A DNA stretch of 64,000 bases from DASPJL01 sp035628645 (GTDB taxonomy: Bacteria; Bacteroidota; Bacteroidia; Cytophagales; Cyclobacteriaceae), in assembly GCA_035628645.1 (NCBI GenBank), contig DASPJL010000075.1:1-64000 (forward strand). Direction: 5' to 3'. Position numbers and translations under genes: made by a program. The notes beneath the pieces were generated by a model that did not search any database, was not told the origin of the DNA, and was given only the letters and a program-made list of their open reading frames with translations. Shown here piece by piece: positions 1-8,982 of this stretch. Position 1 is the first letter of the stretch. Each line of letters opens with the position of its first letter.

Positions 1-1542
1 ATGAAAAAGACCTTAATATATATGCTGTTATGTGCCTTGTCTTTCGGGGCTACAAATTGCGACTCTCATTTTGAGGAATTAAATACAGATCCGTCCAGAG
101 TAAAGGCTGATGCTTTTAATCCTCAATATCTCCTTACTACCGCTCAGTTAAGATACTCAGGTAGCGCGGATTTTAGCTATGAAACATGGCGTGCTCAATT
201 AATTTATACCAGCACTATGGTCCAGCATTTTGCCACTACAATTGGCTATTGGGCTGGTGACAAATATGCTCAAAACGATGCTTATCTTAGTGCCTATTGG
301 GAAAGATCCTATGATGAACAAGTAAAAAATGTGGTTGATTTAGTTGAGCTGACCAGGGAAAAACCGGAACTAGCAAATTTGCATAATGTCGGTAGGATCA
401 TGAAAGTATTAATCTTTCATAGAATTACGGATTTGTATGGTGATATTCCTTATTTCGAAGCAGGACAAGGCTTTTATAAGCAAATTTTTACTCCTAAATA
501 TGACAAGCAAGAGGATATTTATGCTGATATGCTTAAAGAACTTTCCGAAGCTACAGCTGCTCTTCCTGCCGAAACAGACGCTTCATTTAGCGGTGATTTA
601 ATGTATGGCGGTGACTTGAGTAAATGGAAAAAATTCGGTAATTCCTTAATGCTTCGTTTAGGTATGAGATTGACTAAAGTCAACGAAGCGCAAGCCAAAG
701 AATGGGCTGAAAAGGCGGTTCAAGGTGGTGTAATGGCTAGCATAGATGATAATGCCAAAATCTTGCATGACGCTGCCGGTGGAAGACCGACTGTAAACAG
801 AATCAGCCAGGTTTTAGCAACCTCCAATCCTGAAAACCAAGGTTATGTAAGATGGAGCAAAACTTTTGTAGATTATCTTAAAAATACAAATGACCCTCGT
901 CTTCCGGTAATTGCTCAAACCAGGAATGAAGCCGGAATTTTTGGATTGCCAAATGGATATGAGTTGGATATTACCCAAGAGACCGATATTTCCAAAGCTC
1001 CGAATTACGACGCGGCTTTAAGTCAATATAGCTATGCCGGTCCTGCTAGTTTCTTAATTGATTTGGGCGCCCCGACCTTTTTCTTAACCTATGGTGAAGT
1101 TGAACTGCTTTTGGCAGAAGCTGCTCAAAGAGGTTTTTCTACTGGCGGAACTGCTGAAAGCCATTATATTGCAGGTGTTACTGCTTCAATGAAAACCATA
1201 TCTCAATATCCGGGATCAACTGCAATTGATGATGTGGCTATTGCAAATTATTTAACTGCTAATCCTTTTGATCAGGCAAATGCTTTAGAAGTTATCAACT
1301 CTCAATATTGGGTCACTACAATTATGAATGACTATGAAGCTTATTCTAATTGGAGAAGATCCGGTTATCCTGTATTAACGCCCGTTGATCATCGCGCTGG
1401 TGTTACAGGCGGCGTTATTCCAAGAAGATTTCCTTATCCGGCAGCAGAAGCGGCAGCTAATGCGGCAAACCTTGACGAAGCAGTTTCAAGATTAAATGGT
1501 GGAAATACCTTGATCTCCAGAGTTTGGTGGGATAAACAATAA
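1..1542 (+). CDS. SusD/RagB-family outer-membrane nutrient-binding lipoprotein
   Basis: Surface lipoprotein expected to cap a SusC/RagA TonB-dependent transporter and bind an oligosaccharide, peptide or similar ligand. The 513-residue product opens with a short basic-hydrophobic signal and a candidate lipid-anchored Cys at residue 20 (ATNC; Asn just before Cys is unusual). The following EELNTDPSR is typical of the SusD-like_2 subfamily, and the length is usual. The ATG is the first base of the window, so its ribosome site and the presumed susC partner lie outside; the signal peptide makes this a credible true start. The next gene follows after a hairpin terminator, so co-transcription with it is uncertain. 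The ligand is unknown. Confidence 0.92.
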   Translation: MKKTLIYMLLCALSFGATNCDSHFEELNTDPSRVKADAFNPQYLLTTAQLRYSGSADFSYETWRAQLIYTSTMVQHFATTIGYWAGDKYAQNDAYLSAYWERSYDEQVKNVVDLVELTREKPELANLHNVGRIMKVLIFHRITDLYGDIPYFEAGQGFYKQIFTPKYDKQEDIYADMLKELSEATAALPAETDASFSGDLMYGGDLSKWKKFGNSLMLRLGMRLTKVNEAQAKEWAEKAVQGGVMASIDDNAKILHDAAGGRPTVNRISQVLATSNPENQGYVRWSKTFVDYLKNTNDPRLPVIAQTRNEAGIFGLPNGYELDITQETDISKAPNYDAALSQYSYAGPASFLIDLGAPTFFLTYGEVELLLAEAAQRGFSTGGTAESHYIAGVTASMKTISQYPGSTAIDDVAIANYLTANPFDQANALEVINSQYWVTTIMNDYEAYSNWRRSGYPVLTPVDHRAGVTGGVIPRRFPYPAAEAAANAANLDEAVSRLNGGNTLISRVWWDKQ

Positions 1543-1566
1543 TTTTCTTTCTCTAATTAATGTAAC

Positions 1567-1596
1567 AAAGAGGCTTCGATTTTGAGGCCTCTTTTT
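1567..1596 (+). terminator. Rho-independent terminator after the susD-like gene
   Basis: Perfect 8-bp inverted repeat AAAGAGGC (1567-1574) and GCCTCTTT (1587-1594) followed directly by a T tract, 24 bases after the stop codon. It probably attenuates or ends the susC-susD transcript before the FG-GAP gene. Confidence 0.75.
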
Positions 1597-1690
1597 ATCA
1601 TATTCTTAATCATTTCACGAAGTTTTTCCTTTATTCAATAAGTCGGTCAATCCGAACTTTCATTTCAGTTGTCATTTTAAAAAGAATAGC

Positions 1691-4600
1691 ATGAAGTGTA
1701 AAAACTATACTTTGTTCACATGGCTTTTTTTAATCCTGTGCAATCCTCTTCTTGCCCAAAAACATACCGCTTTATTTACAATTCTGCCTTCACAACAAAC
1801 AGGGGTTGACTTTAAAAATCAAATAAAGGAATCTGAGAAGCAGAACGTTTTATCCTACGAGTATTTTTATAATGGAGGAGGTGTGGCTATTGGAGATGTC
1901 AATAATGACGGACTCCAGGATCTTTATTTCACAGCGAATATGAAGCCTGATAGGCTTTACCTGAATTTAGGAAATTTGAAATTTAAGGACATTACGAGAC
2001 AAGCAAAAATCAAGGGTAGAGAAAAATGGAAAACAGGGGTTTCCATGGTGGATATAAATGGAGATAGGTTTTTGGATATTTATGTTTGCTACTCAGGAAA
2101 CGGAAATGAGGAAAGCAGGCGAAATCAGTTGTTTATTAATAATGGTGATTTGACTTTTTCTGAAAAATCCGAAGAATTTGGACTTGATGACCCTTCTTAT
2201 TCTACTCAGGCTGCTTTTTTTGATTATGATAAAGATGGTGATTTGGATATGTATCTGTTAAATCACAACATCAAAGATTTTAAAGATGTGGATCTTGGAC
2301 ATTTGAAAACAGAGTATGATTCCTTAGCAGGAGATAAACTGTTCCAAAATCAAAAGGGAAAGTTTATAGATGTAAGCAGAGACGCAGGTATTTCTGGTAA
2401 TCCCATAAGTTATGGGCTGGGAATATCCATTTCTGACATCAACAATGATCATTTACCGGATATTTATGTATCCAATGATTACAGAGAAAACGATTACTTA
2501 TATATCAACAACGGAAATGGCACTTTCACCGACAAGATAAATGAAAGCTTTGGCCACATCTCCGAATTTTCAATGGGTAATGATATCGCCGACATTAACA
2601 ATGATGGACTTCCGGATCTTATTACTTTAGATATGCTTCCTGAAGACAATAGAAGGCAGAAGCTTTTACAGAGCGCCGAGAATTATGAATTGTACCAGTC
2701 GCTTGTGAAGAATGGATTTCATCATCAGCTCATGCGAAATATGCTTCAGTTGAATAACGGCGATGGCACATTTAGCGAAATTGGACAATTGGCTGGTGTG
2801 TCAAATACAGATTGGAGCTGGTCGCCTTTAATTGCTGATTTTGATAACGACGGAAATAAAGATCTATTTATTTCCAATGGTTATTTAAGAGATTATACAA
2901 ACAAAGATTTTCTCAAATTTTGGGGAAATTATGTGGTGGAAAAAGCGGTGAAAATGGAGGAGACAAATCTGCTCGAACTTATCGAAAAAATGCCTTCAAC
3001 CTTAACAAAGAATTATATTTTTAAAAATAACAACGACCTTACTTTTGCCAATGTAACCGAACAATGGGGGCTTAATGAATTGGTCTTATCACATGGAGCA
3101 GCTTACGGAGATCTGGATAATGATGGAGACGTGGAGCTTGTTTTAAATAATGTGAATGGAATGGTCTCAATTTATAAAAACAATACCTCAGAAAATCTGT
3201 CCAATAATTTTTTAGATGTGGAGCTTTCCACAACAGAGAAAAATACAGCTGCTTTAGGAACAAAGGTGACGGTATTTGCCGATGGGAAAGTTCAGGTTTT
3301 AGAACAATTTCCCGCCCGTGGTTTTCAATCATCAGTGACTCCGTTTCTACATTTTGGTTTGGGTACGTCATCAATCGTAGACAGCTTACTTATTTTATGG
3401 CCCGATGGCAGCGAGCAAAAAATGCGCTCAGTTGCTGCCAACCAGAAACTTTTGGTCAAAAAAACCGAGTCAAATTCATCACCACTTTTGAAAAAATCAC
3501 CCTCTATTGGCAAAACTTATTTTGACTCAACCGCGGCTTCAATAAAATTTGTTCATCAGGAGCTGAATTTTAATGATTTTAAACGTCAGCCTTTAATGCC
3601 TAAAATGTATTCACATTCTGGACCTGTAATGACGAAGGCTGATGTGAATAACGATGGTCTAACAGATATTTTTATCGGTGCAGGTAAAGGACAACCCAGT
3701 GCTTTATATGTGCAACTTCCTGATGCCTCCTTTAAGTCGGTAAACAATTATATTTTCGAAAAGGACATCTCTTTTACCGCTAGTGATGCTGAATTTGCAG
3801 ACTTTGACTCGGATGGGGATTTGGACCTGCTCGTGGCAAGTGGGGGATACGGTGATTTGCAGGAAGGAAATGAGTTTCTTTACGATCGGCTTTACCTCAA
3901 TGACGGAGCAGGGAATTTTTCAGGCAAGAAGAACTTTATAAAAATCAGTACAAGCAAATCGTGCATTAGTCCTGTAGATTTTGATAATGACGGGGACATA
4001 GATGTGTTTATGGGAGGAAGTGTTGTTCCCGGAGCCTATCCGTCAGCTCCTAAAAGCTATTTTTTAATTAATGATGGAAAAGGAAATTTTCAGGATGTTA
4101 CTGATATAGTATCTGTTGGGCTATCTTCAATAGGAATGGTAACGGATGCTAAATGGCAGGATTTGGATGGAAATGGCTACAAAGATTTAATCTTGACAGG
4201 GGAGTGGCTGCCTATTTCTGTTTTTATGAATGATGGTAAAAAACTGATAAACAACACCAAAGCTTTTTTTGAAGAATCCTATTCAGGCTGGTGGAACACG
4301 TTGTGGCTGGAAGATATGGACGTAGATGGAGATGTAGATATTATCGCGGGAAACCTCGGAACAAATACACAGCTAAAAGCCAGTGAAAAAGAACCAATGG
4401 CAATGGTGTTTAAAGATTTTGACGGAAATGGCTCAGTAGATCCTTTTTTATGTACTTATATTCAAGGGAAACAATACCCATATGTGACAAGGGATGAACT
4501 GCTGGATCAGATTTTTTCAATGAGAAAAAAGTTTACCAGCTATAAAAGTTATGCTGATGCTACTTTGGAGGATGTTTTTTTACCTGAAGAATTAAAGAAC

Positions 4601-4999
4601 GCCAACAGGATAATAGCAAATACGCTTGAGACCTCTTATTTTGAGAACCAGGGAGGGAAGTTTGTTTTAAAGAAATTACCTGTTCAATGTCAGTTTTCTC
4701 CTGTTCATTCCATTCTTTCAATTGATGTAAACGGAGATAAAAAGAAAGACTTGCTTTTGTTTGGAAATGACGAGTATATGCGGTTAAAGATTGGGAAGAC
4801 AGATGCCAATTATGGGACGTTATTGTTGAATAAAGGAGCGGGAGAATTTGAGTATGTACCTCAATATAAATCAGGGTTAAATATAAGCGGTGATGTCAAA
4901 AGTTCAATGGCAATTAAATCCCCGAAGGGAGATTTGCTTATTCTCGGAATAAATAATCAATCTCTTAAAATGTACATAATAAATACTGCTCCATTATGA
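1691..4999 (+). CDS. FG-GAP/VCBS repeat protein with ASPIC/UnbV domain
   Basis: Large secreted protein (1102 residues) with a signal peptide ending near LLAQ (residue 23). I count fourteen Asp-rich calcium-binding loops of the DxNxDGxxD type (for example residues 69, 121, 178, 249, 301, 383 and 474, and seven more after residue 600), the signature of FG-GAP/VCBS beta-propeller blades. Between the two sets, about residues 520-590, lies an ASPIC/UnbV domain (GTKV...WPDG). Two propellers around an UnbV domain is a common Bacteroidota arrangement near SusCD pairs. The function is unknown; binding or presentation of an extracellular ligand is an inference. The stop overlaps the next start (ATGA), implying translational coupling to the haloperoxidase-like gene. 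Confidence 0.88.
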   Translation: MKCKNYTLFTWLFLILCNPLLAQKHTALFTILPSQQTGVDFKNQIKESEKQNVLSYEYFYNGGGVAIGDVNNDGLQDLYFTANMKPDRLYLNLGNLKFKDITRQAKIKGREKWKTGVSMVDINGDRFLDIYVCYSGNGNEESRRNQLFINNGDLTFSEKSEEFGLDDPSYSTQAAFFDYDKDGDLDMYLLNHNIKDFKDVDLGHLKTEYDSLAGDKLFQNQKGKFIDVSRDAGISGNPISYGLGISISDINNDHLPDIYVSNDYRENDYLYINNGNGTFTDKINESFGHISEFSMGNDIADINNDGLPDLITLDMLPEDNRRQKLLQSAENYELYQSLVKNGFHHQLMRNMLQLNNGDGTFSEIGQLAGVSNTDWSWSPLIADFDNDGNKDLFISNGYLRDYTNKDFLKFWGNYVVEKAVKMEETNLLELIEKMPSTLTKNYIFKNNNDLTFANVTEQWGLNELVLSHGAAYGDLDNDGDVELVLNNVNGMVSIYKNNTSENLSNNFLDVELSTTEKNTAALGTKVTVFADGKVQVLEQFPARGFQSSVTPFLHFGLGTSSIVDSLLILWPDGSEQKMRSVAANQKLLVKKTESNSSPLLKKSPSIGKTYFDSTAASIKFVHQELNFNDFKRQPLMPKMYSHSGPVMTKADVNNDGLTDIFIGAGKGQPSALYVQLPDASFKSVNNYIFEKDISFTASDAEFADFDSDGDLDLLVASGGYGDLQEGNEFLYDRLYLNDGAGNFSGKKNFIKISTSKSCISPVDFDNDGDIDVFMGGSVVPGAYPSAPKSYFLINDGKGNFQDVTDIVSVGLSSIGMVTDAKWQDLDGNGYKDLILTGEWLPISVFMNDGKKLINNTKAFFEESYSGWWNTLWLEDMDVDGDVDIIAGNLGTNTQLKASEKEPMAMVFKDFDGNGSVDPFLCTYIQGKQYPYVTRDELLDQIFSMRKKFTSYKSYADATLEDVFLPEELKNANRIIANTLETSYFENQGGKFVLKKLPVQCQFSPVHSILSIDVNGDKKKDLLLFGNDEYMRLKIGKTDANYGTLLLNKGAGEFEYVPQYKSGLNISGDVKSSMAIKSPKGDLLILGINNQSLKMYIINTAPL

Positions 5000-6303
5000 G
5001 AAAGATGCTTTGTTTAATGGTACTGTTTCAATCAGTTCATTTGTATAGTCAGAAGATTGGCAAAGAGGAATGGCACACGCAAAAATTTATTGATCACTTT
5101 TATTATTTGACTGAAGTGATGTTTCACGATGTGATTAATCCACCTGCTGCTGCAAGATTCTATTCCTATTCTGCGATGGCTGCTTATCAGATTATGAGTG
5201 AGCATAACAAATTGCCTCCCCTGAATTTAATTTTGAAAAACTATATAGACGATAGTCGGCCTAAGGAAAATATCGATGAAAATTTTTCTGCCATTTATGC
5301 AATGTTGGAGACGGGTAAAAATATCATCCCGTCTGGATACAGTCTTGAGGAAAAGCAGAAGCTATTGTATAAGGCCTATTTAAAACAGGGGATTAAAAAA
5401 AATATTCTTGACGCTTCTGTAGAGTATGCGGAAGAAGTTTCAAAAAAGATCATAGAATATTCAAAAACTGACGGATATTTAAAGTTAAGCGCCTTAAACC
5501 GTTACCAACCCATAGGGGCAGACAGCACTTGGTTTCCTACTCCACCGGAATATATGGGAGCAGTAGAGCCGAACTGGAATACAATCCGAACGTTTTTTCT
5601 TGATTCAGCTTGTCAATTTAAGCCCAAAGACCCCATTTATTTTAATACTAAAAAAACTTCTCCTTTTTACAAATCAATGGAAGAGGTCTATACAACTACA
5701 AAGAATTTGTCGCCGGAACAAATCCTTATTGCCCAATTCTGGGATTGCAATCCTTTTGCCAGCTTCTATGTAGGTCATGTGAGTGTCGGGATCAAGAAGA
5801 TCTCTCCTGGAGGACATTGGATGGGTATTACCGGTTTAGCCTGCCAGAAAGCAAAGTTTAACCTTGAAAGAACGGTGCAGGCTTATGCTCTTGTAGCCAT
5901 GGTGCTTCATGACGGTTTTGTAAGCTGCTGGGATTCAAAATATAAAACACATAGAATAAGACCTAAAACTGCCATAAATAAATATATTGACCCCAAATGG
6001 AATCCTTTATTGGAAACACCCCCTTTCCCGGAATATACCAGCGGGCATAGTGTAGTTTCCACGGCGAGTGCAGAAGTTCTTACTTATTTATTTGGAGACA
6101 ACTTCAGTTATACTGATAATACCGAAGTGTTTTTTGGACTTCCTGAAAGAAAATTTAATTCGTTCTTCCAGGCTGCAGATGAGGCAGCTATATCAAGATT
6201 GTATGGGGGTATTCATTTTATGGATGCCATTGAAGAGGGCAAAAAGCAAGGAACCAAGGTCGGGAAATATGCCTTAAGTAAATATTTTACAGGAGCGAAT
6301 TAG
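4996..6303 (+). CDS. Vanadium-dependent haloperoxidase / PAP2-type enzyme
   Basis: Secreted or periplasmic enzyme of 435 residues (signal about 1-18) of the vanadium haloperoxidase/acid phosphatase superfamily. All parts of the vanadate/phosphate pocket are visible: K315-x6-R322-P323, TSGH at 348-351 and SRLYGGIHF at 400-408 with R401 and H407. These residues bind vanadate in haloperoxidases or phosphate in PAP2 phosphatases; sequence alone does not decide which chemistry is used. It overlaps the preceding UnbV gene by four bases and follows a SusD gene, a grouping I know from other Bacteroidota, so it probably acts on what the SusCD system imports or at the cell surface. It ends in a strong hairpin shared with the convergent gene. 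Confidence 0.87.
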   Translation: MRKMLCLMVLFQSVHLYSQKIGKEEWHTQKFIDHFYYLTEVMFHDVINPPAAARFYSYSAMAAYQIMSEHNKLPPLNLILKNYIDDSRPKENIDENFSAIYAMLETGKNIIPSGYSLEEKQKLLYKAYLKQGIKKNILDASVEYAEEVSKKIIEYSKTDGYLKLSALNRYQPIGADSTWFPTPPEYMGAVEPNWNTIRTFFLDSACQFKPKDPIYFNTKKTSPFYKSMEEVYTTTKNLSPEQILIAQFWDCNPFASFYVGHVSVGIKKISPGGHWMGITGLACQKAKFNLERTVQAYALVAMVLHDGFVSCWDSKYKTHRIRPKTAINKYIDPKWNPLLETPPFPEYTSGHSVVSTASAEVLTYLFGDNFSYTDNTEVFFGLPERKFNSFFQAADEAAISRLYGGIHFMDAIEEGKKQGTKVGKYALSKYFTGAN

Positions 6304-6344
6304 CCATTATTTTAAGGCATTCATCGTATTGATTAAAATAAAAA

Positions 6345-6380
6345 TGCAATCCTTGAAGTTTGACGCTGGATTGCACTTTT
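6345..6380. terminator. Bidirectional terminator between convergent genes
   Basis: Perfect 8-bp stem TGCAATCC (6345-6352) with GGATTGCA (6368-6375). T-rich sequence follows on the plus strand, and the A-rich flank at 6336-6344 gives a U-rich tail on the minus strand. It lies between stops at 6303 and 6408, so it can serve both transcripts. Confidence 0.75.
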
Positions 6381-6407
6381 ATTTATTTGACTAGCTTTAA
6401 ACGCAGG

Positions 6408-8021
6408 TTAATCCGCATTATTTTGATCAACATCCCCAGCCTGCACTTGCTCCAGTAGTTTTCTTAGCTCATTCTCTTTTCTTTTCATTTCCTCTTGTGT
6501 GGCTTCCAGTTCCTCCATATTCTGGCGCATTTCTTCTTCTTGTGCTTTCATTTCTTCCGCTTGCTGTTGTGATTTCTCCAGTAAAATTTTTGTTTTTTGC
6601 GAAACGCGCATGGACACAATAGATGCTGCAATGGTTTTGCACGATTGCTCCAGAAAATCCATGGTAAATGAATCAAAATCATTGAAAGAAGCTATTTCCA
6701 GAACAGCCTCTACTTTTTCATTATGGATAAGAGGTTGAATAACCAGGCAGTTGGGCGTAGATTCACCTAATCCGCTGGTAATTTTTAAGTAATCCGCTGG
6801 CACCTTTGTAAAATGAATAGGCTGAGCTTCCAGAAAAATTTGTCCCACCAATCCTTCACCAATTTCAATTTCTTTAGTTATATGTTTGGTCCTATTGAAT
6901 GCATAGCAACTTACCAGCTCTAAAAAGGATCGTGTTTCGTCTTCCTCATTTAGCACAAAAAGCGCGCCTTGCTGGGCATCAATATAGTTAACGATAAAAG
7001 AGGTAGTTTTTTCTGTCAGTAAATAAAAATCTCCCTGGTTGTCTCTCAGTATTTCAGAAAGTTTATTAAGCCCTTCACTACACCATTTTTGCCTGTCCGT
7101 TTCTATTTGCTTTCGTTTCATCTCATCCCTCATATTCATAAGTTCTCCGGCAATATTATTTTTGTTTAGTCCCGCATTCGATTCATCCAGACCTTCCCAC
7201 TGTATATCATATTTTCCCTTTCCAATTTGTTTAATAAATGACGCCGTTTTGTTAAGATTTTCGATCATGCTTCCTACAATCAGGCGCTCATCCTCAGAGT
7301 CTATCTCTTGGTTTGAATTAAATATCAGGTTTCTGTTATTTTCATCCAACGATTTATAAAGTTCGATGCGTTTTTTTGCATTTTTCTGAAGAAGTCTTGC
7401 CCCAAAAATCAGTGCGGGAATCCCAATGATAAATGGGATAATTTGAAAAATAAGGCTGATAGATGCGTAATATTTATAAGCAGCCTCGGTTTCATCTTTT
7501 TTTGCAATTATCAACGGATCGAATTTCTTTGAAAACTCAACGAACTTTAACCATACGCCTGTGCCATGATCTTCTTTTACAATTTGTAAAGCCTTTTCAC
7601 TATTTCCAGCCTTTTTAAGATTGACAACTTCTTCCATTAGCAGGTTGTAATTTCCGGCAGTAGTCTTTATTTCAGAAAGCATCGAGGGATCTAAGCCCAT
7701 TTGTGGAATTAATCTATATAAGGAGTCAAACTCATCCACCTGGTTCCTTTTTATTCTGCTGAGGGTCTCTAAAAATGCTTCATTTTCAACCAGCAAAAAT
7801 CCTCTCACGCTCATATCTGTGTTATTAAGGTTGATGAGAATATTGTCTTTAAAAAACTTGATACGGTCATACTTTAGCTGGCTGAGCTGACTTTCCTTTA
7901 AAGCCTCTTTGGACTTAAAAGTAAATAGAACATTGATGGCAATAAGCAGCAGTATAAAGCTAGTAGTGATGGATACACCGTTTTTGTAAAAAAATTTCTT
8001 TATTGATTTTTTCGCAGGCAT
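6408..8021 (-). CDS. CHASE3-GAF membrane sensor lacking an output domain
   Basis: Inner-membrane sensory protein of 537 residues. Order: TM1 about 15-35, a periplasmic CHASE3-like helical domain about 38-180, TM2 about 185-208, a HAMP-like linker about 210-310, a GAF domain about 318-475, then a Glu/Gln-rich coiled coil 478-525. In related Bacteroidota sensors this coiled coil usually leads into PAS or kinase modules, but here the protein simply ends (GDVDQNNAD). No histidine kinase H-box, GGDEF or HTH is present. It may act through a partner, or the gene may have lost its output domain. It is monocistronic, with no response regulator nearby. Confidence 0.8.
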   Translation of the reverse strand: MPAKKSIKKFFYKNGVSITTSFILLLIAINVLFTFKSKEALKESQLSQLKYDRIKFFKDNILINLNNTDMSVRGFLLVENEAFLETLSRIKRNQVDEFDSLYRLIPQMGLDPSMLSEIKTTAGNYNLLMEEVVNLKKAGNSEKALQIVKEDHGTGVWLKFVEFSKKFDPLIIAKKDETEAAYKYYASISLIFQIIPFIIGIPALIFGARLLQKNAKKRIELYKSLDENNRNLIFNSNQEIDSEDERLIVGSMIENLNKTASFIKQIGKGKYDIQWEGLDESNAGLNKNNIAGELMNMRDEMKRKQIETDRQKWCSEGLNKLSEILRDNQGDFYLLTEKTTSFIVNYIDAQQGALFVLNEEDETRSFLELVSCYAFNRTKHITKEIEIGEGLVGQIFLEAQPIHFTKVPADYLKITSGLGESTPNCLVIQPLIHNEKVEAVLEIASFNDFDSFTMDFLEQSCKTIAASIVSMRVSQKTKILLEKSQQQAEEMKAQEEEMRQNMEELEATQEEMKRKENELRKLLEQVQAGDVDQNNAD

Positions 8022-8485
8022 ATGTTAAAGGGATATAAACATTTCAAAAGTAGAAATATTAGGATGTTGAAAAACCTGTCATATAATAATTTGCTTACAT
8101 GAGTATCACCAAAGGAATTTCTTTATTGGAGTTTAAGAGAAGAAGACCCTTGTTTTTGATCCTGTTACAAAAAATATGCTGGCATTCTTCCTTGAGTCAG
8201 TGCCTTTTTTAATACTTCAACTAACCATAAGCCCTGCATAAAATGCAGGTAAATAATACGCCAATACGATAAGTGTGTACGGGAACGCTTAAATATTCTA
8301 TGGTACAAAAGGTCAAATTTTTAAAGTATAATCTTTTAAAGAAGAACTTGAAATAATGAATTTTCCCACCTCGTAACTTTCACTTTTTTCTCAGGAAAAT
8401 TCAAATTTTATATAATCCCTACTTTAGTTTTTATGTTTCTTTAGAGGAAAAGAAAATTTAAGATAGCAATTGTGATTTGCGTATT

Positions 8486-8689
8486 TCAGTGTGTTGTCAT
8501 TAACGAAAATGAAGGATCTGTCGGGAAATTGGGGGAAAGACAATTATATAAGACAATAAGGAACCTTTTTTCAGCATCAAACAAAGATTTTTGTTTGTGA
8601 ACCAGTATCGCAAAAAGGTCAAAGTGTTCTTCCGGTGTTGAGTATTTTTTTGTAATTTGAAATCTGGATTCTAACTCTTGAGCTTTCAT
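8486..8689 (-). CDS. Doubtful small hypothetical protein
   Basis: A 67-codon open frame with a charged N-terminal half and a plausible composition, preceded by GGAGG about 11 bases before the ATG. I recognise no family. Bacteroidota rarely use Shine-Dalgarno sites, so that support is weak. It may be chance or the remains of a decayed gene. Confidence 0.25.
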   Translation of the reverse strand: MKAQELESRFQITKKYSTPEEHFDLFAILVHKQKSLFDAEKRFLIVLYNCLSPNFPTDPSFSLMTTH

Positions 8690-8721
8690 TTAAAAGTAAT
8701 CCTCCCTAAAAATCTTCCCTC

Positions 8722-8765
8722 CTTATAGTGAGCTTATAGCGATCTTATACTGACTTTATAGCGAT
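8722..8765. repeat. Four-copy 11-bp tandem repeat
   Basis: Successive units CTTATAGTGAG, CTTATAGCGAT, CTTATACTGA and CTTTATAGCGAT. The copies are diverged but in register, in an otherwise unassigned gap just upstream of the doubtful minus-strand frame. Confidence 0.7.
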
Positions 8766-8925
8766 GTGTCTTCAATCATCCTCCTTGCATCCTTCGGTCA
8801 TCCTTTTATCACCCTCCACGTTTGAAGGAAAACATACCTAAAACTAAGCTAATCGCTTTTACCGGTCTCCTCAGAAATTCCGCTGGATCTAAATGAACGA
8901 TGAGTAATGAGTAGTATATACAAGA

Positions 8926-8958
8926 AGAGGGTGCCCAAAGTATTTTTAGACACCCTCT
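8926..8958 (-). terminator. Terminator of the arginine decarboxylase gene
   Basis: Perfect 8-bp stem AGAGGGTG (8926-8933) with CACCCTCT (8951-8958), 25 bases beyond the minus-strand stop codon. The tail on the minus strand is only moderately U-rich. Confidence 0.6.
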
Positions 8959-8982
8959 GTATTTAACAAAAGTATTTTTAGC

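Larger units (their letters stand above)
8022..8982. other. Long gene-poor gap
   Basis: About 960 bases with no confident gene. It holds a small hairpin (CCTGCA 8233-8238 with TGCAGG 8244-8249), one doubtful minus-strand reading frame (8486-8689), a four-copy 11-bp tandem repeat (8722-8765), a pyrimidine-rich stretch about 8765-8820, and a terminator-like hairpin at 8926-8958 belonging to the downstream minus-strand gene. It may be the scar of a lost gene. Confidence 0.5.
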
